DNA of 64,000 bases from Fontibacterium sp040404065 (GCA_040404065.1 JBBAJM010000001.1), one strand, 5' to 3'. Counted from the stretch's first letter, positions 9,173-17,676 are shown. Program-made: numbers and translations. The notes: generated by a model not told the origin, from the letters alone.

Positions 9173-11317
9173 TTAATGAGAATTTGAGAAATTTGCGTTC
9201 ATAATTTTTGTCCAAACATCGACAAAGTCTTTTACAAATTTTTCCTTGTTATCGTCTTGCGCGTATATTTCTGCGTAAGCACGAAGCACTGAGTTTGAAC
9301 CAAATACTAAATCAACTCGTGTTGCTTTAAATTTAACTTTATTATTTTTTCTCTCTAAAATTTCGTAACTATTTTTTCCCGTTGGCTTCCATGTGTATTT
9401 CATGTCAGTTAAATTTACGAAAAAATCATTAGTCAAAACGCCAATTTTATCAGTAAATACGCCATATTCTGAGCCATTAAAGTTAGTTCCCAAAACTCTC
9501 ATACCGCCAACTAGACAAGTCATTTCTTTAGCTGACAAACCTTTTAGAGAAGCATTATCTAGCATCAACTCTTCTGGCATCACGGCATAATCTTTTTTTA
9601 CATAATTTCTAAATGCATCATGAAGTGGTTCTAACACTTTAAATGATTCAACATCCGTATGCTCCTGTGTTGCATCACCTCGTCCTGCTGTGAATGGAAC
9701 TTTAACTTTTGAACCAGCTTTTTTAATTGCTTTCTCTAAACCAACAACTCCACCTAATACGATTGTGTCTGCAATACTAGCGCCTGATTTTTTAGCGATA
9801 CTTTCTAAAACTTTTAAAACTTTTTTAAGTCTTGTAGGTTCATTTGCTTCCCAATTTTTTTGTGGCGCAAGTCTAATACGTGCTCCATTAGATCCGCCTC
9901 TCTTATCTGTGCGTCTGTAAGTTCTGGCGCTGTCCCAAGCTGTTGAGATAAGGTCCGATGTACTAAGTCCACTTGCTGAAATTAATTTTTTAACTTTATC
10001 AACGCTATATTTTTTCTTGTGCGTTGGAATTGGGTCTTGCCAAATGAGTGTTTCTTTTGGCGTCCAAGGTCCGATGTAATTATCTCTAGATCCTAAATCT
10101 CTGTGCGTTAACTTAAACCAAGCTTTACCGAAGGCTTCATCTAAATATTTTGGATTTTTATAAAATTTTTCAGTTATTTTTCTATAAGCTGGATCCATTT
10201 TCATTGCCATATCGGCATCCGTCATCATTGGGTTGTGTCTGATCTTTGGATTTTCTAAATCTCTTGGCTTTTTATGCTCTTCTAATCCAATCGGCTCCCA
10301 CTGATGCGCACCCGCAGGACTTTTTTTAAGTTCCCATTCGTAATTTAATAATAAATCTAGATATTCATAGTTCCACTTGTCAGGATTTGACGTCCAAGCG
10401 CCTTCTAACCCTGATGTTACTTGATGTTTTCCAAGTCCATTCTTTTGATTCCAACCCAATCCTTGTTCATAAATTTCAGCAGCCGCTGGTTCTGGTCCTA
10501 ATTTTGCAGCATCGCCATTACCATGAGCTCGTCCAATACTGTGACCTCCAACAGTAAGTGCGCAAGTTTCTTCATCGTTCATTGCCATTCTTCTAAATGT
10601 TTCTCTAACATCGTGCGCTGATTTTAATGGATCTGGTTTTCCATCTACACCTTGTGGATTTACATAAATTAATCCCATCACCACAGCAGCAAGTGGGTTT
10701 TCTAAAGAAGTTCGGTCTTTTTTATTTGGATAACGTTTATCTTCTAACCAATTTTTTTCAGAGCCCCAGAAAATATCTTTTTCTGGATGCCAGATATCAA
10801 CTCGTCCAAATGAAAAACCATAAGTTTTAAGTCCGGCATGTTCGTAAGCCATGTTACCAGCTAAGATCATAAGATCTGCCCAACTTAATTTGTTTCCATA
10901 TTTTTTCTTAATCGGCCAAAGAAGTCTTCTCGCTTTATCAAGGTTAGTATTATCAGGCCAAGAATCTAATGGGGAGAATCTGTGATTGCCTGTTCCAGAT
11001 CCACCACGACCATCTGCAATTCTGTATGTTCCAGCAGAGTGCCAAGCCATTCGTACAAAAAGTCCTGAATATGTTCCAAGATCTGCAGGCCACCAGTCTT
11101 TGCTGTCGGTCATTAATTTTAATAAATCTTTTTTTAGAGCTGAAAAATTTAATTTCTTAACTTCTTTTTTATAATCAAATCCTGGAAGCGGATTAGTTTT
11201 AGTATCGTGCTGATGTAAAATATCTAGATTAAGTGAGTTAGGCCACCAAAACGTCGGACTCTCGCTGGCTTTAGTAAGAGCACCATGCATCACCGGACAC
11301 TTTTTAATATCAGACAT
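9173..11317 (-). CDS. katG: Catalase-peroxidase KatG
   Basis: Bifunctional haem enzyme that removes hydrogen peroxide by catalase and peroxidase reactions. At 714 residues it has the usual length for the two-domain family. The distal haem site RMAWHSAGTYR gives Arg89, Trp92 and His93. The proximal site GGHSIGRAHG gives His259. The catalase-specific Met-Tyr-Trp adduct can be placed as Trp92, Tyr218 (GLIYVNPQG) and Met244 (RRMAMND), so catalase activity should be intact. The degenerate C-terminal haem-free half is also present. The start at ATG 11317 fits the family's short N-terminus. No oxyR or other regulator is adjacent, and the flanking genes suggest a single-gene transcript. Confidence 0.97.
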   Translation of the reverse strand: MSDIKKCPVMHGALTKASESPTFWWPNSLNLDILHQHDTKTNPLPGFDYKKEVKKLNFSALKKDLLKLMTDSKDWWPADLGTYSGLFVRMAWHSAGTYRIADGRGGSGTGNHRFSPLDSWPDNTNLDKARRLLWPIKKKYGNKLSWADLMILAGNMAYEHAGLKTYGFSFGRVDIWHPEKDIFWGSEKNWLEDKRYPNKKDRTSLENPLAAVVMGLIYVNPQGVDGKPDPLKSAHDVRETFRRMAMNDEETCALTVGGHSIGRAHGNGDAAKLGPEPAAAEIYEQGLGWNQKNGLGKHQVTSGLEGAWTSNPDKWNYEYLDLLLNYEWELKKSPAGAHQWEPIGLEEHKKPRDLENPKIRHNPMMTDADMAMKMDPAYRKITEKFYKNPKYLDEAFGKAWFKLTHRDLGSRDNYIGPWTPKETLIWQDPIPTHKKKYSVDKVKKLISASGLSTSDLISTAWDSARTYRRTDKRGGSNGARIRLAPQKNWEANEPTRLKKVLKVLESIAKKSGASIADTIVLGGVVGLEKAIKKAGSKVKVPFTAGRGDATQEHTDVESFKVLEPLHDAFRNYVKKDYAVMPEELMLDNASLKGLSAKEMTCLVGGMRVLGTNFNGSEYGVFTDKIGVLTNDFFVNLTDMKYTWKPTGKNSYEILERKNNKVKFKATRVDLVFGSNSVLRAYAEIYAQDDNKEKFVKDFVDVWTKIMNANFSNSH

Positions 11318-11444
11318 ATTTTTAATTTCTTAAAGAATAAGAATTTATATCCAATATTTTAGTTATTGAAAGTATTAAAAATATTTCATTTTAATATTTT
11401 TTAAAAAAGTTCGCCTTTAAATTGTAATATGGTAAAGTTTTGCT

Positions 11445-11642
11445 GTGCAAAAATTTTTAATTGTTCTTGGCATTGTTATTTTACTAGTTGGATTATTTTG
11501 GCCAGTGGTTAGAGAGCTTCCGCTTGGGAGGTTGCCAGGTGATATTAGTATGAAGGGTGAAAAATATTCTTTTTATTTTCCAATTGTAACCTGCATTGTT
11601 ATTTCAATTATTGTCTCGTTATTCTTTAAGTTCTTCAAATAA
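11445..11642 (+). CDS. DUF2905 family small membrane protein
   Basis: A 65-residue protein with two hydrophobic segments (about 3-21 and 45-63) around the conserved loop LPLGRLPGDI, the signature of DUF2905. The start is GTG at 11445; the nearby ATG at 11429 is in another frame. The function of the family is unknown. The gene's 3' end overlaps the opposite-strand gene at 11635-11997 by 8 nt. Confidence 0.8.
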   Translation: MQKFLIVLGIVILLVGLFWPVVRELPLGRLPGDISMKGEKYSFYFPIVTCIVISIIVSLFFKFFK

Positions 11643-11997
11643 AAAAAATAACCAACTTTTGTGTATAAATTATAAATGTAAAAAAAATTGCTATTCCACC
11701 TCCCAAAATCTTATGCGCAACAACAGGTTCTGCATAAATTTGTGAATTTAAGATAAAATCAACGATTACAATTTCTGTATTGCTCTCACTACATTTTTTA
11801 TTGGAATTTAACCTAAGCTCTTGCTTTTCTATTTCAGTTTTCTCATCTGGAGGTACTATAATTTTAATGTCAGGGGATATAGTGACAATTGCTTTTTGAT
11901 CTGGAGCATTTAACTGCATAGCTCCTTTATTTTTTGTAATTTTTGCCGAAAAATAAATTAGGGTTACAGTAAAAATTGAAATAAGAATTTTTATCAT
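11635..11997 (-). CDS. Hypothetical membrane-anchored protein
   Basis: A 120-residue protein that I do not recognise. It has an N-terminal hydrophobic segment (about 3-18), a polar middle rich in Lys, Glu and Asn, and a C-terminal hydrophobic segment (about 97-120). It lies 34 nt downstream of the pilus chaperone gene on the same strand, so it may be the last gene of that unit. Composition looks coding, but without homologues the call stays moderate. Confidence 0.5.
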   Translation of the reverse strand: MIKILISIFTVTLIYFSAKITKNKGAMQLNAPDQKAIVTISPDIKIIVPPDEKTEIEKQELRLNSNKKCSESNTEIVIVDFILNSQIYAEPVVAHKILGGGIAIFFTFIIYTQKLVIFFI

Positions 11998-12031
11998 AAA
12001 TTGATTTCATACGAACAAAATCCAGTGCTTG

Positions 12032-12793
12032 TTATTTCTGAGTGTACTGAACCGGTATAGTTATTGACGTTGGTCCAAAACTAGTTTTTGCCTCAATCGT
12101 AACTGGCTGAGAAACTCTTGGTATTGAAACGTTAATGTCTTTATAACTTTTAGGTAATACTGTTAAAAACGTCGGGACAATAGTTGTTCGTTGATTTTGT
12201 ACTTTAATAAGTATGTCTTCTACTTTTACATGCATCGGTTCCTCATTTTGAATTCGAAGACAGGCTTGTCTTTCAGTTCCAACTTTTTCATCACAAAGAC
12301 TCATCGTTGGAATTTTGTAGGAATTTTTTTTTGCAGAGGTTGGATAAAAATAAACTGGCAAATTATGATCAAATCTAAATCTCATATTAGCAACTTGGTT
12401 TTCAGTTAAAGCGTCACCCACTTCTTCGCTTACATCTTCTAAAACTAAACGGTAAGCTTTGAATTGAGATTCATTTTTATCTCGCTTTGTAACTCTAAAT
12501 ACTTGCTTTTGCCCTGCCGGAATTTTAACAAATGATGGTACAATTAATAAATCAGAAGTCTCGGTGTATTTGTCTTTGCCGTTTTCTTGCGTCCATAACT
12601 TTTGATTTGCCTGAACTAAAACTTCAAATTTTGAGTCATTGGTGTAAGTAATTGAATTAACTTTAACCGTATCGTTTATTTCAATTGCAATCGGTGTAAT
12701 GTTGCTAGCATTAGCATTAAAATTAACTGCTAATATAAAAGATAAAAAGCAGAAAAATCTTGCTAGGAAAGAAATTTTATTAATTTTCATCAA
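12032..12793 (-). CDS. Periplasmic pilus-assembly chaperone (PapD-like)
   Basis: A 253-residue protein with a signal peptide (about 1-29, ending at NANA). Two immunoglobulin-like domains follow, as in PapD/CsuC chaperones. The N-terminal domain carries the edge-strand pattern LLIVPSFVKIPAGQKQVFRV, where chaperones hold pilus subunits by donor-strand complementation. It lies 5 nt behind the SCPU subunit gene, so the two are co-transcribed. The usher that normally completes such a system is not in the window. Confidence 0.85.
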   Translation of the reverse strand: MMKINKISFLARFFCFLSFILAVNFNANASNITPIAIEINDTVKVNSITYTNDSKFEVLVQANQKLWTQENGKDKYTETSDLLIVPSFVKIPAGQKQVFRVTKRDKNESQFKAYRLVLEDVSEEVGDALTENQVANMRFRFDHNLPVYFYPTSAKKNSYKIPTMSLCDEKVGTERQACLRIQNEEPMHVKVEDILIKVQNQRTTIVPTFLTVLPKSYKDINVSIPRVSQPVTIEAKTSFGPTSITIPVQYTQK

Positions 12794-12798
12794 TTATT

Positions 12799-13395
12799 TT
12801 AGTAAGAGAGTGTGAAAGTTGTAGTTCCGCTATAAGCTCCGATATTTGCAGTTTGTGAACCTGGTAATCTTCCATAAACAGTTGTGTTTTGGTTGTTTCC
12901 ATTTCCATGTCCGTTTGACTCTATTACTGTTGCTGCAACTATCTCCGTAGTACGGCCAACTTCTTTATAAAGTTTATAATTTAATGGATCGATAACTGGT
13001 GAAGTATTCATCACGTAGTTTCCTCCAGTTTGTGCTGTGGTCATAGCTATTGTATAAGAAGTACCGGGTGTGCAATTTGCAGTTATTATTCCTGTTTGGT
13101 CTATTACAGTTCCTGAGTAGGTACCAAATGCCATTGTATTTCCAGATACCGTGCAGTTTGCATTAATCTGTGCAGTTGCAGTTAATACTCCAGTTGTTGT
13201 TGTGGCTTTGCCATCATGTAAATCTAAAAGTGTTCCAAAAGAAAAAAATTCAGCAACAAGAGCTATTGCTAGAAAAATATTTGTTTTAAATACAGCTCCA
13301 GTTATTACTGCAGTAAGAAATGCCCTTCCCCATGTTACTTTCTTAGCATGCGGATGCTTAAGAAGTTTTTTAGTGTGATGTATAATTCTTTTCAT
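12799..13395 (-). CDS. Spore coat U (SCPU) domain protein, probable pilus subunit
   Basis: A 198-residue protein. Residues about 70-198 form a typical SCPU domain: a Cys at INANCTVSG, a second Cys at ITANCTPGTSY, and the C-terminal TGTTTFTLSY-like strand (here SGTTTFTLSY). Family members are secreted subunits of Csu-type pili that act in surface attachment and biofilm formation. The N-terminal 60 residues are odd: a basic, His-rich stretch precedes a hydrophobic segment at about 27-52, rather than a short classical signal peptide. The chaperone gene follows immediately. Confidence 0.85.
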   Translation of the reverse strand: MKRIIHHTKKLLKHPHAKKVTWGRAFLTAVITGAVFKTNIFLAIALVAEFFSFGTLLDLHDGKATTTTGVLTATAQINANCTVSGNTMAFGTYSGTVIDQTGIITANCTPGTSYTIAMTTAQTGGNYVMNTSPVIDPLNYKLYKEVGRTTEIVAATVIESNGHGNGNNQNTTVYGRLPGSQTANIGAYSGTTTFTLSY

Positions 13396-13548
13396 AATGT
13401 TGTCCGTTTTTTTTATTTGTTAATACCCTTCACTAGATTAAATAATGTCTTGCCTAATTAAATTCAATAAATGTCCTAGTTACTAAACTCTAAATAAAAT
13501 ATTTAGACCGCGTTCATATACACGTTAATTTCATAGGTATAGGGTGAT

Positions 13549-13563
13549 GGTTAAGTTTTAACC
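13549..13563. promoter_or_regulatory. Inverted repeat upstream of a small membrane-protein gene
   Basis: GGTTAA-gtt-TTAACC is a perfect 6-bp inverted repeat ending 14 nt before the ATG at 13578, just upstream of the ribosome-binding GGAG at about 13568-13571. It could be an operator or a 5' hairpin. Confidence 0.35.
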
Positions 13564-13577
13564 TAACGGAGATAAAA

Positions 13578-13697
13578 ATGTTCCCAATGATGAATGCAAT
13601 GTTCTCAATTGAAGGCGGTTTTGTAATCGGTCTGATGATTGTCACACATTTGCTAGTGATTGCAGCACTAATCAAATATTTATTTTTCAGTAAATAA
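13578..13697 (+). CDS. Small single-pass membrane protein (39 aa)
   Basis: A short ORF that I do not recognise by family. It is supported by a clear GGAG ribosome-binding site 7 nt before the ATG and by a hydrophobic helix at about residues 14-36 preceded by MFPMMNAMFSIEGG. It ends with a short basic tail. It sits 35 nt ahead of the secreted Lipoprotein_15-type gene on the same strand and may be co-transcribed with it. A longer opposite-strand ORF over the same bases has no comparable ribosome-binding site. Confidence 0.65.
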   Translation: MFPMMNAMFSIEGGFVIGLMIVTHLLVIAALIKYLFFSK

Positions 13698-13732
13698 GTA
13701 TAAAATTTAATCAATTAACAACTAAAGAAAAC

Positions 13733-14110
13733 ATGAAAACAATAATTAAGAACTTAGTTATTTCTCTTTTCATCCTTTCTCTAAGCTTAACGTCTAATCT
13801 TTTTGCAAAACCAAAATTCGATGATGGAATTTTAGTAGGTGCTAAAGAAATGACGCTTTATACTTTTGATAAAGATGTAAAAGGAAGTGGTAAATCAGTT
13901 TGTAATGGTGAGTGTGCTGATAAATGGCCTCCATACTTTGCAACGGATAAAGATAAAGCTGCTGAAAAATTTACAATTATCACTCGTGATGATGGTAAAA
14001 AACAATGGGCTTTTGATGGCAAGCCACTTTACTACTGGGTGAAAGACACTAAAAAAGGTGAAAAGACTGGTGACAACGTAAACAACGTTTGGCACATCAT
14101 CAAAAAATAA
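13733..14110 (+). CDS. Secreted repeat protein of COG4315 / Lipoprotein_15 type
   Basis: A 125-residue protein with a signal peptide (about 1-25, ending FAKP). Two copies of the family's short motif follow: MTLYTFDKD with SVCNGECADKWPP, then QWAFDGKPLYYWVKD with KKGEKTGDN. The CNGxCxxxWPP segment is diagnostic. No lipobox Cys follows the signal peptide, so the protein is probably soluble in the periplasm rather than lipid-anchored. The function of the family is not established. A strong hairpin terminator follows at 14123-14154. Confidence 0.85.
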   Translation: MKTIIKNLVISLFILSLSLTSNLFAKPKFDDGILVGAKEMTLYTFDKDVKGSGKSVCNGECADKWPPYFATDKDKAAEKFTIITRDDGKKQWAFDGKPLYYWVKDTKKGEKTGDNVNNVWHIIKK

Positions 14111-14122
14111 TTTATATTATAT

Positions 14123-14154
14123 TTAAAGCAGGCAATTTGGTTTGCCTGCTTTAA
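14123..14154. terminator. Bidirectional hairpin terminator
   Basis: A perfect 13-bp stem, TTAAAGCAGGCAA paired with TTGCCTGCTTTAA, with a 6-nt loop (tttggt) and A/T-rich flanks on both sides. It lies 12 nt after the stop of the secreted repeat gene. Confidence 0.85.
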
Positions 14155-14161
14155 TTTAAAT

Positions 14162-14356
14162 ATGTTTAAGAAATTCTTTTCAAAATACCAGGTTGAAGAT
14201 CTAATAGGTTTTGCAATTGGAATGGTTGCAACCATTGTCTACAAATTTGTAGTTCATGCAGTTTGGAATTTGGAAGATATGTTTGATGTCTTCTTTATGG
14301 GTGGTGCTACAGGTGCTATCTTAATTGGATTTTTATACCGACACTTTTATAAATAA
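14162..14356 (+). CDS. Small hypothetical membrane protein
   Basis: A 64-residue protein with two predicted helices (about 13-32 and 42-60) and a conserved-looking stretch IGFAIGMVATIVYKF. I do not recognise the family. It begins 7 nt after the terminator hairpin and ends 3 nt before the arsC start, so it probably opens the transcript that includes arsC and the aquaporin. A role in arsenic handling is possible only by position. Confidence 0.6.
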   Translation: MFKKFFSKYQVEDLIGFAIGMVATIVYKFVVHAVWNLEDMFDVFFMGGATGAILIGFLYRHFYK

Positions 14357-14359
14357 ACT

Positions 14360-14851
14360 TTGAGACCCGTTAATATTTTATTTCTCTGCACTCATAATTC
14401 TGCACGATCAGTTCTTGGTGAAGCTCTTGCAACCACTTTAGGTAAAGGAAAAGTTGTAGGCTATAGCGCGGGCTCAACTCCAAAAACTTCCGTAAATCCC
14501 ATTGCAAAACAAATTGCAGAGGAATTGGGATATGACACAAAAAAACTTTATTCAAAAAGTTGGGATGAATATGCAAAACCAAATTCGCCAAAGATGGATA
14601 TTGTCATTACGGTCTGTGATAGCGCCGCTAAAGAGATGTGCCCTATTTGGCCAGGTCATCCAGTGCAAGTGCATTGGGGATTTAGAGACCCATCAGCAGT
14701 GACTGGAACACCGGATCAAATGCGCGCCTCCTTTGATGAGGTAAAAGAAAAGCTTCAAAATAAAATTGAAAAAATGATAAAGCTTCCTTTAGATACCTTG
14801 GATGCAAAAACATTAAAGATTAAATTAAAAGAGATCTATGAAAATGAATAA
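14360..14851 (+). CDS. arsC: Arsenate reductase ArsC, LMW-phosphatase type
   Basis: Reduces arsenate to arsenite using thiol chemistry. The 163-residue protein has the low-molecular-weight phosphatase P-loop LFLCTHNSARS, with nucleophile Cys10 and Arg16, and the downstream acid in GFRDPSAV. The start is TTG at 14360, since no ATG precedes the P-loop. The gene overlaps the following channel gene by 14 nt, so the two products are made together: ArsC forms arsenite and the channel lets it leave. Confidence 0.92.
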   Translation: MRPVNILFLCTHNSARSVLGEALATTLGKGKVVGYSAGSTPKTSVNPIAKQIAEELGYDTKKLYSKSWDEYAKPNSPKMDIVITVCDSAAKEMCPIWPGHPVQVHWGFRDPSAVTGTPDQMRASFDEVKEKLQNKIEKMIKLPLDTLDAKTLKIKLKEIYENE

Positions 14852-15482
14852 AAAATTAGTTAGTGAATTTATTGGTACTGCCTTGTTACTTGCGGTCATT
14901 ACTGGCTCTGGAATTATGGGAGAAACTCTCTCAAGAAACAATAATGCCATTGCTTTACTTGGCAACAGTATTGCAACGGGCGCGGGCTTGTTTGTTTTGA
15001 TTTCGGTATTAATGCCTATTTCAGGAGCACACTTTAATCCTCTAGTTAGCTTTTTAGATTGGTCTAATAAAAAATTAAAAACTAGCGAGTTAATCAAATA
15101 TTTTATCTGTCAATTACTTGGGGCTATTTCTGGGGTATTCATTATTCATTTTATTTTTGCGCTACCCATTATTGAATCCTCAATTCATGAAAGATCTGGA
15201 ATTAATTATTACGTCAGTGAATTTATCTCTACTTTAGTTTTATTAAGTGTGATTTATTTTGGAGGCAAAGCCGACAAAAAACAAATCCCAATGCTAGTTG
15301 CACTCACAGTAACCTGTGGTTACTGGTTTACTTCTTCTACTTTCTTTGCAAATCCAGTGGTAACCATTGCAAGAAGTTTCACTGATACGTTTGTTGGAAT
15401 TGAAAGCGCAGATGTTATGCCTTTTATTATTGCGCAATTCCTAGCAGCTCTTGTTTTTATTTTAATGATAAGAAAGAAATAA
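14838..15482 (+). CDS. aqpS: Aquaglyceroporin-type channel, probable AqpS-like arsenite exit channel
   Basis: A 214-residue MIP-family channel with six predicted helices and two half-helix boxes. The first reads NPL (Asn67-Leu69, in SGAHFNPLVSF) instead of NPA; the second reads NPV (Asn172-Val174), followed by the selectivity-filter Arg179. In rhizobia an AqpS channel replaces the ArsB/Acr3 pump next to arsC, and this pairing matches that arrangement. Transport direction follows the arsenite gradient. I see no arsR regulator or pump nearby. Confidence 0.85.
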   Translation: MKMNKKLVSEFIGTALLLAVITGSGIMGETLSRNNNAIALLGNSIATGAGLFVLISVLMPISGAHFNPLVSFLDWSNKKLKTSELIKYFICQLLGAISGVFIIHFIFALPIIESSIHERSGINYYVSEFISTLVLLSVIYFGGKADKKQIPMLVALTVTCGYWFTSSTFFANPVVTIARSFTDTFVGIESADVMPFIIAQFLAALVFILMIRKK

Positions 15483-15522
15483 CCGCTTCTTATTAAAACA
15501 AATCAATATAATTGAGCATCAA

Positions 15523-16257
15523 ATGAAAAAAGTATTTTTTCTTGTTTTAACATTTAGCTTTATTTTTTGTGGGGAAAGTTTTGCGGTCAAAAAAGCAAAG
15601 CAAATTACTGCAACATCTTGGTTGGTTGCAGATGGTAATGGAAAAATTATAAAATCAGTTAATCACGACGAGATACACAGTATTGCAAGTATTACAAAAC
15701 TAATGACAGCAATGGTTGTGCTTGATGCTAATCAAAACTTAGATGAAAAAATTGGCAAATTCACCAGACGCCAACATTTGCAACTTGCTTTAATTAAATC
15801 CAATAACCGCTCTGCTGAAATTTTGTGTGAAAATTATCCAGGCGGAACCGAAGCTTGTGTCGCAGCGATGAATTTAAAGGCAAAAAAATTGAGGATGATG
15901 GACACTCAATTTGTTGATGCGAGCGGTTTAAATGAAGAAAATGTTAGCACTGCAAAAAATCTAATTAAGATGGTGCTTGCTGCAAAAAATTATCCACTCA
16001 TTGTAAAAGCTTCACAAACATCCATGGTTAAAATTAAATTAAAAAATAGTTGGTTCTCATTTAGAAATACCAATCCTTTAATTGATCAACAGCATAAGTT
16101 TATTGTTAGTAAAACAGGTTACATTGGGGCTGCGGGTGGTTGTATTGCTTTAATGTTAGATACGAATATTGGACAAAAAGTTGTCATTGTACTTGGAAGC
16201 CGAAGCACGCATACCAGAATCCCTGAAGCTGTATTTATCGCAAGAGCTTACAAATAA
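15523..16257 (+). CDS. D-alanyl-D-alanine carboxypeptidase/endopeptidase, peptidase S11 (PBP7-like)
   Basis: Periplasmic penicillin-binding protein that trims or cuts peptidoglycan stem peptides. A signal peptide spans about 1-21. The three active-site motifs are present: SITK (Ser56-Lys59), SNN (Ser93-Asn95) and KTG (197-199). At 244 residues it lacks the C-terminal membrane-anchoring domain of DacA-type enzymes, which fits the endopeptidase PbpG group better. It stands alone on its strand, 40 nt after the arsenic channel gene. Confidence 0.88.
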   Translation: MKKVFFLVLTFSFIFCGESFAVKKAKQITATSWLVADGNGKIIKSVNHDEIHSIASITKLMTAMVVLDANQNLDEKIGKFTRRQHLQLALIKSNNRSAEILCENYPGGTEACVAAMNLKAKKLRMMDTQFVDASGLNEENVSTAKNLIKMVLAAKNYPLIVKASQTSMVKIKLKNSWFSFRNTNPLIDQQHKFIVSKTGYIGAAGGCIALMLDTNIGQKVVIVLGSRSTHTRIPEAVFIARAYK

Positions 16258-16260
16258 TTT

Positions 16261-16614
16261 TTATAAAAGCTCTATGCCAAAGGGTTTAATGGCTTTTGCA
16301 AAAATATAAAACACCACCAAAGTAATAATCATGCTTAAAGAAAGTGTAACCCAAAAACCAAATCGTTTTAGTAAATAAGGAAATACTAAAAACATGGGTA
16401 GCGTCGGTAACACATACCAAAATGTGTAATAAGCATGGTTTGCAATTTTTTCGCTCGATTGATTTTCAATATAAAGCCAAGTTAAAGTAAGAACGGTTAC
16501 CAAAGGTAGAGCTGCGATAAGTCCTCCCAAACGATCACTTCTTTTTGCAATCTCAGAAATTAAAACCACCATACCCGCAGTAATTAAATACTTAAAAACG
16601 ATCCAATTCATCAT
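16261..16614 (-). CDS. DUF3147 family membrane protein
   Basis: A 117-residue integral membrane protein with four predicted helices. The segment LGGLIAALPLVTVLTLTWLY matches the DUF3147 pattern. Function is unknown. It ends 4 nt from the convergent peptidase gene and is divergent from the epimerase gene, with 54 nt between the starts. Confidence 0.8.
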   Translation of the reverse strand: MMNWIVFKYLITAGMVVLISEIAKRSDRLGGLIAALPLVTVLTLTWLYIENQSSEKIANHAYYTFWYVLPTLPMFLVFPYLLKRFGFWVTLSLSMIITLVVFYIFAKAIKPFGIELL

Positions 16615-16668
16615 AAAAACAGATTACAAAATTTATATAACTAATATATAAAATTTTTTTAAATACAG

Positions 16669-17676
16669 ATGTCAAAAAATACTTATTTAATCGTTGGTGG
16701 CGGTGGATTTATTGCAGGCCATCTTATTAAAAGATTATTAAATGAAGGCAATACTGTTATCGCAACAGATATTAAGCCTAAACAATTTTGGTTCCAAACT
16801 TTTGATGATGTGAAGTCCTATGCAGATATGGACATGAAAGATTATGATAATTGTCTAAAAGTGACTAAGGGCGTTGATTATATATTTAATATGGCGTGCA
16901 ACATGGGTGGCATGGGCTTTATCGAAAATAATAAAGCTGAATGTATGTTGTCAGTTTTAATTAATACTAATCTTTTAAGAGCTAGTTTAGAAAATAAAGT
17001 TAAAAAATATTTCTTCTCTTCAAGCGCTTGTGTGTACAACGCTTCAAAACAAAAAAATGCTTTTATTGAAGGTTTAAAAGAAGAAGATGCTTATCCTGCA
17101 ATGCCAGAGGATGGTTATGGCTGGGAGAAATTATTTAGCGAGAGAATGTGCAGACACTTCATGGAAGACTTTGGTCTTCAGGTAAGAGTGGCAAGGTACC
17201 ATAATGTTTACGGACCTATGGGAACTTACGATGGCGGAAGAGAAAAAGCGCCGGCTGCTATTTGTAGAAAAATTGCAAATGCAGTGATTAATAAAAAAGA
17301 AGAAATAGAAATTTGGGGTGATGGCGAACAAACGAGAACATTTTTATTTGTAGATGATTGTGTTGAGGGAACTTTAAGATTATTTAATTCAAATCATTCT
17401 GAACCAACTAATATCGGTAGTGACGAACAAGTGTCTATCAATCAAATGGCAGATATTATTGAAAAAATTTCAGGAGTTGCAAATTTAAAAAGAAAATATT
17501 TATTAGACAAACCAAAAGGCGTTCGAGGCAGATCTAGTGACAATGCAAATGCGATTAAAGCTTTGAATTGGAAATATACCGTATCTTTGAATGAGGGATT
17601 AACGAAGACTTATAGTTGGATTTTATCTGAATTAAAAAATGATAGATCTAATACTAATAAATTCTGTCGTTCTTAA
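16669..17676 (+). CDS. GDP-mannose 3,5-epimerase-like extended SDR
   Basis: A 335-residue NAD-dependent sugar-nucleotide enzyme. The N-terminal dinucleotide motif is GGGGFIAG. It follows the plant GDP-D-mannose 3,5-epimerase closely: NMGGMGFIxxN, the catalytic Cys121 in SSACVY, the Tyr150-xxx-Lys154 pair in YGWEK, and Lys193 in GGREKAPAA, the set used for epimerisation in that family. The expected product is GDP-L-galactose or GDP-gulose for surface polysaccharide. It is not next to other sugar genes; a GDP-mannose 4,6-dehydratase-like gene lies 24 kb away. The exact substrate is inferred. Confidence 0.83.
   Translation: MSKNTYLIVGGGGFIAGHLIKRLLNEGNTVIATDIKPKQFWFQTFDDVKSYADMDMKDYDNCLKVTKGVDYIFNMACNMGGMGFIENNKAECMLSVLINTNLLRASLENKVKKYFFSSSACVYNASKQKNAFIEGLKEEDAYPAMPEDGYGWEKLFSERMCRHFMEDFGLQVRVARYHNVYGPMGTYDGGREKAPAAICRKIANAVINKKEEIEIWGDGEQTRTFLFVDDCVEGTLRLFNSNHSEPTNIGSDEQVSINQMADIIEKISGVANLKRKYLLDKPKGVRGRSSDNANAIKALNWKYTVSLNEGLTKTYSWILSELKNDRSNTNKFCRS

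Noticed and set aside
13514..13714. Minus-strand 66-codon frame
   Set aside because: It overlaps the plus-strand 39-codon gene, which has a clear ribosome-binding site; the longer frame has none and no recognisable features.
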